From Isoetes taiwanensis (lineage: Eukaryota > Streptophyta > Lycopodiopsida > Isoetales > Isoetaceae), in the NCBI GenBank assembly GCA_021234155.1, contig JAJEKV010000045.1:2435434-2499433 (forward strand): a DNA stretch of 64,000 nucleotides, written 5' to 3'. The notes below the pieces were generated by a model. That model was not told where the DNA came from. It searched no databases and saw nothing but the letters and a program-made list of their open reading frames with translations. The first letter of the stretch is position 1. Each line of letters begins with the position of its first letter. The position numbers and the translations under genes are program-made. Shown here one piece after another: positions 1 through 11,354 of this stretch.

Positions 1-526
1 TTGTTAGTTAAACGTATTAGCCTTTTGATATGGTTTCAAATTTATCTTTTCTTTGTAAGTATTGGCCTTATAGCCGATGTTCAATTACATTTTAATTTGC
101 CAATGTCTAAATCTTAGTGCAAATGATATAGAACCTTACTATAAGAAATAGAGTGAATTCAGGAATTTAGTTAGATCTACATGTATAAATGAAAACAATA
201 GGTCAACCTTACTCAATAATCAAATTAGTATTGATATATTATGTTATTTGGGGGGGAGGGGGAGGGGATGATCTTCATTCAAGGTGCCAAGGAAGTTACA
301 ACCTTTGAAGGTGCAATTGATCGCACAAGAACATTATACCACTTACACATACAGTAACAATGTTTATTAAAGAAGCGTTTGGACTACATGGCATGCTGTG
401 GTCAACCACATCATATAAAATCTTCTATATTAAATTAAAGCCTCAAGTTTACCTTCTATCTTCCTCTATCCATGTTTTGTTAGAATTGATATTATTTAAG
501 ATGTGAAGGAAAAACTAGTAATTTTA
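1..526. other. AT-rich flank, no gene
   Basis: No coding sequence recognised. The stretch holds a G-rich run near 250-270 and the 3' flank of the minus-strand desiccation-related gene. Confidence 0.5.
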
Positions 527-1801
527 CTAGAAGCTCTTAAGATAAGATCGTGCAATAGCTCCATTAGCACCATAGGGATAGAATCCATGTGGTCTAGAAG
601 CATTTCCAGATGCATACAATACCCTTAAAATCTGTTCTGGTGTGCGACTATATGTTAGTGAATAATAGTCTCCAGCAAGGATGTTACCAATTGTACTATT
701 CTCTGCTCCCAAGCATTTGGGAACACTCAATCCCTCATCATTAACTAAAGGATAACTTCCATCCAAGAAAGTGCGTGCATAAGACAATCTATCTGTAATA
801 TCAGCGACTGTGAACCCATAAGGCTCAACTATTTCGTCTTTCTTTTCATAGAGTAAGGTACGAATAATTGCATCCTGACCAGCTTCGACTCCTTCTAGTC
901 CGCCAACAAGCTACAAAGATATCAAAAGTGTAGTATGAAATGCATTATTAATTTGTGCTATATCTTTAATCCATGTCTTGAAAATGCACGTGGATGGATA
1001 ACATACCCGTCTTGCTATTGGCTCCACAAGCTGAGGGAGGGCACCAACATAACCATTCAAGCCCATGTAAGGAATAATGTAAGCAGAGAGGAGATAATTG
1101 ATGCTATTGGCATAAGGATTGAATGGGGGATTCATTTTCTTCCCAAGAACGAGAAAGAAGAATTCATCGAAAGCCTTAAAGCTAAGATCAATAAGTGGCC
1201 GGGGGATTGAGTAAGCTCCGAGAGTGTCGCGAAGGGCCCTAGAAAAACAAACACAAGAGTGAGAGATGTATAAGATAGGAAACAGGAGTTTGAAAAAAAG
1301 GCCAAATACAAGATAAACTCTAGGCATTCGTTCTCGATAGAAATGAATTGCATTTTATCATATATGCATGATTACTAGATGATAGAATTGAATTGCATTT
1401 GATCATATGTGGATTATGAGTAGATGATAGAATTGAATTGCATTTTATCATATGGGCAGTAGTAGATACCTGACATGTCCGACTTCTTGGAGGCCAAACT
1501 GGATGATGATATCCCTTGTGAGGGAATCAAGGTTAGCAAGTTGGTAGCCAATAGGGGAAGGGCCTCCACCAGTGTAAGAAGGGGCAAAATGTTCAAGGCC
1601 AACCCCAAGGGTAGAACGAAGAAAAAACTCAGTTTCCAAGTACTCAACATTTAGGGCGAAATTGAGAAGGTTAATATCAATGGGAACCCAAACTTGCATT
1701 GGAGTGTAGGACGAATTTGGCGCTTCTACACAGCTTAGCAACGTCGCCCAGCATCTGGCTATGGCGCATACAAGCAGCAGTAGAATATGTAAGTTGTTCA
1801 T
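527..1801 (-). CDS. Desiccation-related protein, PCC13-62 type (ferritin-like)
   Basis: Three exons rebuild without a phase break: 1801-1470, 1238-1007 and 910-527 (316 codons with the stop, 315 aa), with GT-AG introns 1469-1239 and 1006-911. The chosen start, MNNLHILLLLVCAIARCW, gives a hydrophobic signal peptide; an upstream in-frame Met at 1849 would add a charged leader before it. The family hallmarks run in order: the DINLLNFALNVEYLETEFF helix, GGPSPIGYQLANLD, ITRDII-like helix with QEVGHVR, NPPFNPYANSINYLLSAYII, the GLEGVEAGQDAIIR helix and C-terminal NILAGDYYSLTYSRTPEQIL. Length matches the family (about 310 aa). Members belong to the Ferritin_2-like fold, were first described from dehydrating resurrection plants, and are probably exported or vacuolar. 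Biochemical function is not settled. No stop or frameshift was seen, so it is probably functional. Confidence 0.9.
1335..1466. repeat. Tandem repeat in intron 1 of the desiccation gene
   Basis: About three copies of a roughly 50-bp unit containing GATAGAATTGAATTGCATTT followed by ATCATAT. The last copy ends a few bases from the exon 1 donor site (1469-1468). Confidence 0.8.
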
Positions 1802-2951
1802 CCTGTCTGCTTTGCGCTTCGGATTGCCAAATCCTTCCTTTTGTAGCATGTTTATGGATTAGGTGACATGCATTTTTCGTGTTTGCCTCGTTCTCTTTAC
1901 ATGCTCCGTTGGAGTTTTTAATTGCACATAAATTCCGCAGAGAAGACAGGCTTCTTAATTAAGCTTATTTTTATGTACTTCCTCCTGTTTAGGGTTGAGG
2001 ATTCTTCACGTTAAGTACTGCAAAAATTTATAGTCCGATTATATTATAAGGTAATGTTTGTGGTTGGAAATAAAAGGCCTTTCTAGTCTTGTGTTTGTCC
2101 GACAGCATTTTTGCCACATTCATCATTATGATGTTTTATAGCATGGCTTATGCATAAAATTCTGACCGTGCCAATACAGATATACTGCCTGAGAGTTTAT
2201 CTTCATTGAAATCTTATTTTGAGAATTTCCTTGTGCAAGCATGTTAAAGACTATGAGACTTTTTAAGTAGATCAATAATGACAGATTTATTGTTAACAGA
2301 TGTTAAGTGATGAAAGATTTCGTATTAACAGATGATAAGTTTGCTAACTACCAATGATTTCACTATTTCAGGTTAATATGCTGCCTTTGTAAATGTGATT
2401 TTGGAATTCATGTATATCTTAATGGTGACCCATTCAGATCGCACAGCCGCATAAGATGTATTAATGGAGTAGAAAACTTCTGGTTCAGATGGTTTGTTCG
2501 GTACTGACCTTCACAAGCGAACACTGCACGTCAAAACTAAAGCTTCATAATTTGGACTGTTATGATTGTTGGGACATTGGTTTGCAGCTGCAGCACATTC
2601 CTTTGTATAGTATACCTGAAATTTGCATATCTGACTGCTGGCAAACCTTGTAATCTAAAACTTGCAATATCAAGTTGTACATGCAAATCATGATTCGTTG
2701 CATTGTTTTGTTTTCCACTTGTTTGAGAAATGTGGTGTTCACTTTAAAAGACTCCAGCATTACAAATATCTTGTATAACTAAAATAGACTTGATCAGTTT
2801 GAGGGGCAATTTTTGTTCCTCACGCTCTTAAGAATTGCAAATAGATTCAAGTATGGATCTACCAAAGAAGTTGCTTAAAGCATAACCAAAATAATGAAAC
2901 ATTTCTAAATCTTTTAATCCATACTTTAAAAGTATTCTTCTAGCGGAGACT
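1802..2951. other. Intergenic; upstream region of the desiccation gene
   Basis: No gene seen. The stretch is AT-rich and must hold the promoter of the minus-strand gene. A TATAAA-like run on the minus strand lies near 2025-2035, about 230 bp before the ATG, too weak a signal to call a promoter. Confidence 0.4.
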
Positions 2952-3098
2952 TGCACTTCACCACTTCTCTCACGAAATGGTAATCAATGAGAATGCTATT
3001 TTCATGCTTTGGACAAAGTAAACAACGTGCACTTCACCACTTCTCTCACGAAATGGTAATCAATGAGAATGCTATTTTCATGCTTTGGACAAAGTAAA
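2952..3098. repeat. 76-bp direct tandem duplication
   Basis: Two nearly identical copies, 2952-3027 and 3028-3098, starting TGCACTTCACCACTTCTCTC. High identity suggests a recent slip duplication. 3099-3475 has no recognised gene. Confidence 0.9.
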
Positions 3099-3475
3099 CG
3101 TGCGTATGCCCTATCAGATACACAAACGAACCCTCTTAGAAACCATTCCCTTTCAAAATCAATCTTTCTTTACTATGGTCATTTGAATCAACCATAGATA
3201 CAAAGGCGGCCTTTGTTTTAATCCCTATTCCAATATCAGCAATTGAGTAGTTGATCATCCCATAAAATCCAATCAAATCTAGTGATAAACAGTGCCCTAT
3301 GACCAATATTTTCAATATAATCCCAGCAAATTCAGTGGCAAACACTGCTCTATGCCCTGTGACCATGCTTTTCAATATAGTTCTTGCAGATCCAATATAA
3401 ATCTGAATGGGTACCGCCATACCATATAGTCATAGTTAATAAACAGAATGAATCTACATAGCTGATTCCACGTGA

Positions 3476-3875
3476 GTAGGGGGGCCAAATAAGGAAGGTG
3501 TCCCATTCCGGCTAGCCTTCCTCATTCGGGGCCCCTGCTGACGTGGCATCATATCTGACCGTTGATGCTTGAATTGGAGGGCCAGACTTGATGCCACGTC
3601 GTGGGGGATAAGGAAAGTGTCCCATTCCGGCTAGCCTTCCTTACTCGACGCCCCTGCTGACGTGGCATCATATCTGACCGTTGATGCTTGAATTGGAGGG
3701 CCAGACTTAATGCCACGTCGGTAGGGGGGCCAAATATGAAGGTGTCCCATTCCGGCTAGCTTTCCTTATTCAGTGCCCTCGCTGACGTGGCATCATATCT
3801 GACCGTTGATTCTTGAATTGGAGGGCCAGACTTGATGCCACGTCAATAGGGGGGCCGAATAAGGAAGGAGTCCCC
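3476..3875. repeat. ~125-bp tandem array with paired ACGT boxes
   Basis: Three units (3476-3600, 3601-3720, 3720-3844) and a partial fourth. Each unit holds a perfect 12-bp inverted repeat: GACGTGGCATCA at its middle and TGATGCCACGTC at its end (3540-3551 and 3589-3600 in unit 1). Each arm contains ACGTGGC, the ABRE/G-box-like core bound by plant bZIP factors. Whether this is regulatory or a decayed hairpin element cannot be told from sequence. Confidence 0.85.
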
Positions 3876-4429
3876 TGATTCCAAAGATTGAATATAGCAA
3901 CGAAGAAGGATCCTCTCCTCTTCATAGGTCACCTTAATTATTCGAGCTTTTCTTTGATGCTCAAAAAGGTCAATCTAAAAATCCTGTTGAGTTAACAATG
4001 TGACCCCATGGAAGAATTGACAATCTGTTTATTATCATCGCTTTGGAAAGGCTGCTTTGATGTGCACCATAAGAATCCTAGCACTTCCTTTGTGAAAAGA
4101 TTTTTTCGACTATAAATTTTTTTTGTTTATTGATGAAGTTCCGCGACCTTATAAAAAACAAGATGCTATCACATCATGGGTTGCCCTTGGATTCTACAAT
4201 AGAATTTATTGGAGGAAAAAACACTACATTCTAATAGCTTTGATGGGAAATTAAAGCAACCGCAGTAATAATATGGAACCTAAGATGCAAAAGCCATTTT
4301 TGGATTTCAAACCAGTGTTCACATTTGCATGTGCTATACTAATTTGTTGATACTTGTTTTGAAGACCTTAAAGAGCACTAAATTCATGAAAGGATATTAT
4401 GCCATGGTTAACATCCTGATCGCCTTCTT
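3876..4429. other. No gene recognised
   Basis: AT-rich single-copy-looking DNA without a supported reading frame or repeat. Confidence 0.4.
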
Positions 4430-4854
4430 CCATCACCCTTACCACCACCTCTTTACATCTATAAACCACCTCCTCTTCTATCATCTTCGCGAACACTTCC
4501 ATATCTCTATAAATCCCCCCCCCCTCCAAATCTGTAACGTTCCCTAACCGATATGTCCTTAACCAACTGGGTAAAATCGTCTAAACGTCTATGAGTAGTT
4601 ACTTATGCCCATTTATGCCAGTGTCTCGAGAACAGCCCATACGCACATTATTAAATCTCTCGAGCAGTCTCTCATGGGCCTCAAAATCCTCCATTGCCTC
4701 ATCGACCTCCAAACCTCCATATGTTTACCCATCTCCATCTCCTCCTCCACCACCCTCCCAACCACCTCCTACATCTACAAATCTCCTCCTCATCACCTTT
4801 GCCCACACCTCCGTACATTTATAAATCTCCCCCTCCTCCACCACCCTTGCTCCC

Positions 4855-4891
<37 letters not shown>

Positions 4892-5430
4892 CGGCCCCCA
4901 TCCCCAAAAAAAAAAAAAAAACCAATCACCTTCCCCTCCACCTCCATATGTCTACCCATTTCCACTTCGTCCATCGCTCACCACCGCCTCCTTATATATG
5001 AAAATACCCCCTTCTACACCTCCCTCATTATAACCTCCTTATATCTAAAAATCCCCTCTTCCTCCACACTCGTCACCACCAGCTCGATATGTCTATCAAT
5101 CTCCCTTGCAACCACTTCCTTTTGTTTACAAATCGTCCCCTTCTCCATCACCCTCACCTTGACCACTACTTATAGTCGCCCCCTCCTCTATCACCCTTCC
5201 ACCAGCTCTTTATGCCTATATGCCACCCATCCCCCATCGCCTTCACCACTGCCTCCTTATGTATTTGAGTCTCTCCCTCCCCCACCATCCTTGCTCCCTC
5301 CTCCGTACAAATGCTAATCACTTTCTCCCCCCACTTTGTCGCCGCCTCCTCCACCACCACCTTATGTGTACGCTCCATCATCATTGCCACCACATTCTAA
5401 GTGCTCCTTCCTACCCCCTTATTACCATAA
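4430..5430 (+). pseudogene. Decayed extensin-like (hydroxyproline-rich) gene
   Basis: This 1-kb pyrimidine-rich tract reads on the plus strand as scattered extensin motifs spread over all three frames: YVYPSPSPPPPP near 4720, YIYKSPPPPPP near 4815, and PPPPPPPYVYAP near 5340. SP(3-5) alternating with Y-V/I-Y is the signature of cell-wall extensins, where Tyr motifs crosslink and prolines become hydroxyprolines. Frame changes every few repeats and no single frame is open, so it is not a working gene. Two A-runs (about 4857-4889 and 4906-4921) interrupt it; frames through them code only poly-Lys. A simple pyrimidine-rich repeat that mimics extensin is the alternative, but Tyr codons regularly placed between proline runs favour a true relic. 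Confidence 0.6.
4533..4690. repeat. Dispersed repeat (also at 24287 and 24568)
   Basis: Begins TAACGTTCCCTAACCGATAT and continues through a conserved TATGAGTAGTYRCTT block. It matches 24287-24440 and, for the first 90 bp, 24568-24658. This copy is more diverged and abuts the extensin-like tract. Confidence 0.75.
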
Positions 5431-5435
5431 CTTAG

Positions 5436-5844
5436 GGATTTCAAGTGGAATGATTTGAGGATATATTTCACAAAGTTTTGCTATGCCATCCTCTTACTAG
5501 ATAAGCCGTTTATGTTACAAGCATAGGAATGAAAAAACATGATTTTGACTCTGTAAATAATTTGTATATATCTGGTTTCTCAGGGAATTGAGGTTTTTTT
5601 GCACAAATGTTCAATAAAGTTTTGTAATTGAAGAAATTAAAGGAATTAGAGATGTCTGAGTACATATAAGCATAAAAATGATTGGGGGATCCAGGGGGGA
5701 AATGAATACGGTGGCATAGACTATGGTCCTATGTCATTGACGTGCAAGAGGAGTAGGATCACCAAAAAAAGGGGGGAAAGAAAATATCTCCCTTATCAAG
5801 CATGTATAGGTATTAAGGGTGTTGGTTAGAGGTCGTTCTTTTAT
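5436..5844. other. No gene recognised
   Basis: AT-rich DNA with no supported gene. The sequence just before 5845 (GTTGGTTAGAGG) resembles a tRNA A box but is not shared with the second copy of the following repeat. Confidence 0.4.
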
Positions 5845-6175
5845 AGAGGTTCGAGTCCCTGTATTGACGGGATTGGCAACCGTTGCACATCATAAGATAT
5901 TTGTGTACAAATACAACACGACAATCATTTCTAAGTGTATTCGCACTAGTCGCGACTGGCCATACAGGAGCCGTAGGATGGGCGAATCCGACGGCCGCAT
6001 GGGGTGTTGGGCTGGTTAATTATGTAATAACACAGGGTGTGCTTCTATCATGAGCTATGACACCTGCTACGTTCTATATACATTAATGGTTCTACACTTG
6101 GTTGTGCTTTGGATGGGTGTAGGCATGAGCTCTACCCACTTGAGACTATGCCGTAAGCTTAATCAATGCTAATAT
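5845..6175 (+). repeat. 331-bp dispersed repeat, copy 1
   Basis: Near-identical to 9213-9543, with only about six to eight substitutions by eye. The left end, AGAGGTTCGAGTCCCTG, matches the RNA polymerase III B-box consensus (GGTTCGANTCC), which hints at a tRNA-derived SINE, but no convincing A box is shared by both copies and there is no obvious 3' tail. No coding frame. High identity suggests recent spread or duplication. Confidence 0.8.
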
Positions 6176-7055
6176 GTAGCATAATAACAGGGGGTTTCTT
6201 TTGTATTTTTGTACTTTTTTCCCTAAGGTTTTTATATGATTTCATGGATGTATTTGATGAGGCATACTAATTAGTATATCTAGAGTGCGCATACGCTTGA
6301 ACTAATTTTGATGCTTATATGCAATGGTTTAGACCCATATTATATATTTATTTTTTATATTGTATTTTCTTATTGTTTCTGCTCGACATGCAAGGCTCGA
6401 GATAACCCATTTTAGGGTTATGTGTTTGGGAACCAAAATGAAGATTTTCAGGGAACACTCATTTGTGGGCGGATTAAATTGATCTCAGATCTGATAACAA
6501 TGCTATCTGTGTATCGGAAATCATGGCGGATCTAAAGCAAGCAAGCCCAATTTTCTTTTTCGTCATCACGGCAATGGAAAAGCCTAGGCAGGTCGGATCC
6601 TCAAGATACAGATTGGCTCGATGCTTCGTTTGTATTTTTGATGAATTTGGTGATGAGGTGCGAGGTTTATATCGAGAGATGCTTTGACAAGAGGCTTTAG
6701 GGTATAAATATCAAGATATGCCTCTGAGAATGGCTTTAGGGTATCCATATCAAGATGTGGATTCTTGGCGACACTCAACCCAAGTAAAAGGTATTTGCGG
6801 TAATTTAGGGCTAGTTATGTGTTGGTTGTTCGAATCGAGGGTTAGTTTTATGTTGTTTACCCTAAATAGTGTAGGCCTCAAATTTGGTCGAGAGGTTAAA
6901 GATGCGGATCAATGAATTGCCAAAGCCGATTGGATTTTTGGGGCTTTTTCTTATGATGAGACCAAAAGCTTCTACCCGAGAACTTCGAAATTGATGATTC
7001 TAGTATAAATCCTCTTGCTCTGTCTCCTCTTTAAAAGTTGCAGTGATCTTTGATG
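6176..7055. other. No intact gene
   Basis: Contains a short direct repeat near 6690-6765 (GGCTTTAGGGTATMMATATC twice). No coding region supported. Confidence 0.4.
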
Positions 7056-7735
7056 CATGTCCAACACGAAATTGTGTTTGACTTCGGTTTTAAGAGATGC
7101 AGCGGCTTCAAAAGCGGTAGTTATTCGGTCACTTGGATTAGTATCTAAGATGGTAGAGCTTGAGAATGGAAGCATAATCCATTCTTTGGGTTCGAAAAAG
7201 AGCATCCATTCTAGCAAACCCAATCTTATGCTCATCCATGGCTTTGGTGGAGACGGAACTACGAGAATTTTGGTGGAATGAAACCCCTTCCCTTGTTCGT
7301 GAATCGCTCTCTACATTTCGGACCTCATTTTTTTCTTCACCAATCCTACTCCACAAATCTTGAGAGATCGGAATTATTTCAAGCCCAATGCTTCGCGCAC
7401 CTCCTTCACGGTGAATTGTCCAATGAAATTAGTTCACTTTCGGTACTAGCTATGGTGGATTTGTGGCTTTCCACATGGCTCATTTGGCTCCTCATTTAGT
7501 TACCAAAATGATCATCTCTAGTTACGGTGTTTGCATGGATCGGGGCTTGAACAACGACTTTTAATCGACTCCAAATGCCCTCGCGTTTCAGATTTGCTCA
7601 TACCTAATCATCCCATCAAAGTCAAGAATGCAATCAACTTTGCATTGCATAAACCCATCAAATATATCCCACATTTTTTGCTTTCCCGGCTCCGGCAAGT
7701 AAGCACATCTTGTCTCGTCGTCGGGCCTTAGATAA
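7056..7735 (+). pseudogene. Alpha/beta-hydrolase pseudogene, intronless
   Basis: Segments in three plus-strand frames line up in order as one alpha/beta-hydrolase (monoacylglycerol-lipase/ABHD-like plant family). First comes NLMLIHGFGGDGT, the oxyanion-hole HG loop (about 7225-7262). Then QSYSTNLERSELFQAQC (about 7340-7390). Then the nucleophile elbow GTSYGGFVAFHMAHLAP in another frame (about 7442-7495), and finally VCMDRGLEQRLL and SDLLIPNHPIKVKNAINFAL (about 7530-7650). At least three frameshifts split it, and the acid/His C-terminal part is missing. No introns lie between segments, so it is either a single-exon relic or a processed copy; no poly(A) tail was seen. A 30-bp stretch near 7095 (GAGATGCAGCGGCTTCAAAA) recurs near 7747. 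Confidence 0.75.
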
Positions 7736-8624
7736 AGCTTGAGGGAGATGCAGCGGCTTCAAAAATAGTAGTTATCAAAGCTTGGGCTGGGCCTTAGATA
7801 AAGCTTCGGGTTGATGCAAACAAAGCTTCAGGTTGGTGCTCATTTATACGTTTCTTCATTCTCTCCTTACCGTTTATTAGAAGGACTTTCTTCATTATTA
7901 CACGAAGGTGAATGGCGGGGAGCATAAAAAGCAATATCTTTGGTTGCACGGCTGAAAGCGACCTTTATAATCCTTTGGTTGCCCAAGCTTATACATTATC
8001 CTGTAGAACTTATAAGGCCGCCTGACTAGAGTTATGAGATTGATTGTGTGCAGTTACGGTAGAATTGAGTTTTTCAAGATGTTCAAAAGGTAAAGCCATG
8101 TATCTTGCTTTTCCTTGCTTTTTTCTTTGTCTAATACTCTTGCATATAAGTCTCTACATTTTCAGCTATCTTGGTTGCGGCTATCTTATATTATCATGTT
8201 GCTCTCTTTAGTTGTGAAGGAGGTTCTTTGGTTGGTAGAGCTTTTCTAAGAACTTGCTTCTGAGGACTAGGTTGCATATTTATTATTATTCTTGACAAGA
8301 GCGAAGCATTTGATAATAAAACATTGTAAGATGGGTTACCATTTGTCGATTATCTATCATGGTATTATGTCACACTTAATATTAGGACTTCGAATGTAAT
8401 GGCTTGTTTTTAGCTCTACTACCATTTTCTATTATGATTCATATGCATTAAGGAATCTCCATGCACAGATATTATATGCACAATTTTACATGCACTAAGG
8501 AATCACCATGCATAATATTACATGCAGAAGTGTTTCTAAAATTGTTACATGCATTTATGGATTTCTTAGTGCCCTTCCATCCATCATTAGAGTATTAGGT
8601 AATGTTTATATCTACACCCCAACA
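7736..8624. other. No gene recognised
   Basis: Holds a second copy of the GAGATGCAGCGGCTTCAAAA segment near 7747 and short repeats of ATGCATTAAGGAATC type near 8440-8580. No supported reading frame. Confidence 0.4.
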
Positions 8625-9127
8625 CCATCCTTAAGGCCATTGAAGGGGCCAAAAATTTTTAGTTAACACAAACCATTAATACACAACTATCATTAACATT
8701 ATTAACACAAACCATTGCATTTGACACATTTAAATTAAAATCCCCTTAAACCCCTTTGGTTTGGGTGCATATTCACACGGGGGTTACGTAGGGGCGCCGA
8801 GAGCCCTAAAAAATTTACAATACATGTACAAAATTAATATCATTAAGTACATTCTCTCAAATCTTATAGTATTTTGCAAACCTTAATATACAGTATACAA
8901 AAACTTGTACATGCATACCCCACAAACGAGGATCGCTATGTACGGTCCAGATCTTGGAATAAAGGGCAAATATGCCCATCCGACAGCTCTCGTTGCCCGG
9001 AGTAACCCCCCGTGTGAATATGCACCCAAACCAAAGGGGGTTTAAGGGGGATTTTAATTTAAATGTGTCAAATGCAATGGTTTGTGTTAATAATGTTAAT
9101 GATAGTTGTGTATTAATGGTTTGTGTA
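8625..9127. mobile_element. Foldback element family, copy 1
   Basis: Long terminal inverted repeats face each other: left arm about 8625-8800 reads inward through AACCATTGCATTTGACACAT and CCTTTGGTTTGGGTGCATAT; right arm about 8995-9127 is its reverse complement. The centre is unrelated AT-rich sequence with no transposase. Related copies lie at 13921-14420 and 33008-33497. The right outer end is cut off at the junction with the 88-bp direct repeat. It looks like a non-autonomous MITE/foldback element. Confidence 0.85.
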
Positions 9128-9690
9128 TTTCGAAGAAAGCTTCCGGTTTATAGTATGAGATTTCTTAATAATAGCACATAAACATATTTCCAATAAAAGG
9201 GGAGGTTTGCTTAGAGGTTCGAGTCCCTGTATCGACGGGATTGGCAACTGTTGCACATCATAAGATATTTGTGTACAAATACAACACGACAATCATTTCT
9301 AAGTGTATTCGCAATAGTCGCGATTGGCCATACAGGAGCCGTAGGATGGGCGAATCCGACGGCCGCATGGGGTGTTGGGCTGGTTAATTATGTAATAACA
9401 CAGGGTGTGCTTCTATCATGAGCTATGACACCTGCTACGTTCTATATACATTAATGGTTCTACACTTGGTTGTGCTTTGGATGGGTGTAGGTATGAGCTC
9501 TACCCACTTGAGACTATGCAGTAAGCTTAATCAATGCTAATATATTAAATGTACTCAAATGTTATATATCTCTATTTTCAGATTTCTAAAATTCCTTCAA
9601 ATATTTCGAAGAAAGCTTCCGGTTTATAGTTTGAGATTTCTTAATAATAGCACATAAACATATTTCCAATAAAAGGGGAGGTTTGCTTAG
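9127..9690. repeat. 88-bp direct repeats flanking a 331-bp repeat
   Basis: 9127-9214 and 9603-9690 are near-identical direct repeats (ATTTCGAAGAAAGCTTCCGG through GGTTTGCTTAG). Between them lie 331-bp repeat copy 2 (9213-9543) and about 59 bp of AT-rich DNA. This may be a solo tandem duplication that caught the element, or a small retroelement-like unit. Confidence 0.85.
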
Positions 9691-9697
9691 TAAAAGC

Positions 9698-9709
9698 ACA
9701 GACAGACGG

Positions 9710-9756
<47 letters not shown>

Positions 9757-9757
9757 T
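9698..9757. repeat. (GACA)n microsatellite
   Basis: About 15 units of GACA/GACG. The reading frame across it on the minus strand (SVCLSVCLSVC) is an artefact of the repeat. Confidence 0.95.
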
Positions 9758-9839
9758 AACATTAACGTCCATAGGACTATGGAACGGAGCTATATATAAT
9801 GCAATTTTGGGAGATCTCGAACTCAAGACATATGGATCA

Positions 9840-11350
9840 TAAAATCAGTGTGACGGCTTTTATGATGTTAGTATTTCATGAGCTGTTCTGTCCATAAAAA
9901 TATTTATTACTAGATTTGGGCTAAAACTTTTAGTATTAGTTCTAAGTTATCATCAAATGTTTTCCATTTTTTATATCTAGATTTTGGCCTCGAGAATGAA
10001 CTTCAAACACCATATTTCAAAGCTTTTCCAAGTTAAAAAAGCAATGCAAGATGAACCAAGGAAAAATATGATAAACTATGGCTAAAGAAGATCAATATAG
10101 ACTGTTATATCGATGCCAATTGTCGGTTCACATAACCTCTTATTTAAAAGTCAAGAACATCATCATCTTAATCAACTTTTTAGAATATAATTCACATATA
10201 CTACATTCTATATGATAACATTAGTTGGTTCGAGGGGATTGTCTATCTAAAGGGTGATATCGAAGCATAAAACAGAACAGTTAAGGGCTACTTTGAATGT
10301 ATATGGACGTCCACTTACACCTTTCAAAGGTTATCTCATAGACAATGAGAAGTCATAGTATCATTATAGGGGACAAAATGAATAGAGCCAGCACAAATAA
10401 ATCGAGAAATTTTCTCCATCCAGTTGGTCTAATCCTGGATCTATATGAGATATATATTGTGAACAAAGGTTCAAATTTACAAGCCTATCAAAAAAGGTGA
10501 TCTACATGTACTATGGTCCTACATAGACTATAACACTTTGGAGCAGCCACACGTTGACTAACTTTACAATAGTGAGAAGTAAATATTTTTTTTCATTTTT
10601 TTTCTAATAAGACCACACCAAGAACCTCAATATCCCTTTTTATCATATATTGTGTCATTTAAAAAACTTATTGGAGAAATGTAGAGCAATAAGTTAGTAT
10701 TTTAGATGAACTAGAGAAATAGGTACGAAAAGTCCTTTGATCTATTTATTTATAGTCATGGCTAAACTTCGTGATATTGTCATTTAGTAACCATCACTAG
10801 CTACATTATCGTTGAGTTTTAGACCTGTAAGAGTGTAATCAACGCACTTTTGAACCTTTCAATGTGTTCATCCATAGTTACATTATATTTAAGTTGATAG
10901 AGTAAATTCCTATATAGAATTAACTAGAATGCATCATTTACCATCTTTATGAGACTTATTGATGGGATGTATTGGAGCACTTTAACCTATATTTTTATTA
11001 TAAATTTTGTACAATAATTTTTTTAGTTAATGACGATATTGATAAAACATAAAATTCCTTAGAATATAGTCTGTATTGTTAAGAACTCGTTGTCACAAAA
11101 AATTAAGTCAAAACTTGTAATAGTAAGAGAGAAATAATTGTCTAACCTCATACAACATTTTTAAGCAAAATTGGGTTTGTTGACTTTAGTTGATATCAAA
11201 TGATAGCGGCCAAATATTAAAATATGCAAATTGATATGTTTTATCATAATATATCAATTATATTTAGCAAGGTTTAAACACTTTTATGCTAGAAAATTAA
11301 AGAATGCAGTTCTAGAGTGCTGTAAAAACTGCCAAATTTTCCATTTTTTG
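9840..11350 (-). mobile_element. Truncated inverted copy of the CACTA-like element
   Basis: Read on the minus strand, this 1.5 kb matches 13415-17660 in order, once two insertions in that copy are removed (13897-15447 and 16478-17638). It lacks the terminal 210 bp of the intact element. It has no coding sequence and serves as an empty-site reference for both insertions. Confidence 0.85.
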
Positions 11351-11354
11351 TAGA

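Noticed and set aside
4605-5317. Long Lys- and Pro-rich plus-strand ORFs
   Set aside because: They run through A-runs and switch among extensin frames; treated as one pseudogene.
8972-9181. Short ORF in foldback copy 1 (and its twin at 33166-33423)
   Set aside because: Made of inverted-repeat arm sequence; the same reading recurs only because the repeat recurs.
9641-9826. Cys/Val/Ser repeat protein on the minus strand
   Set aside because: Translation of the (GACA)n microsatellite.
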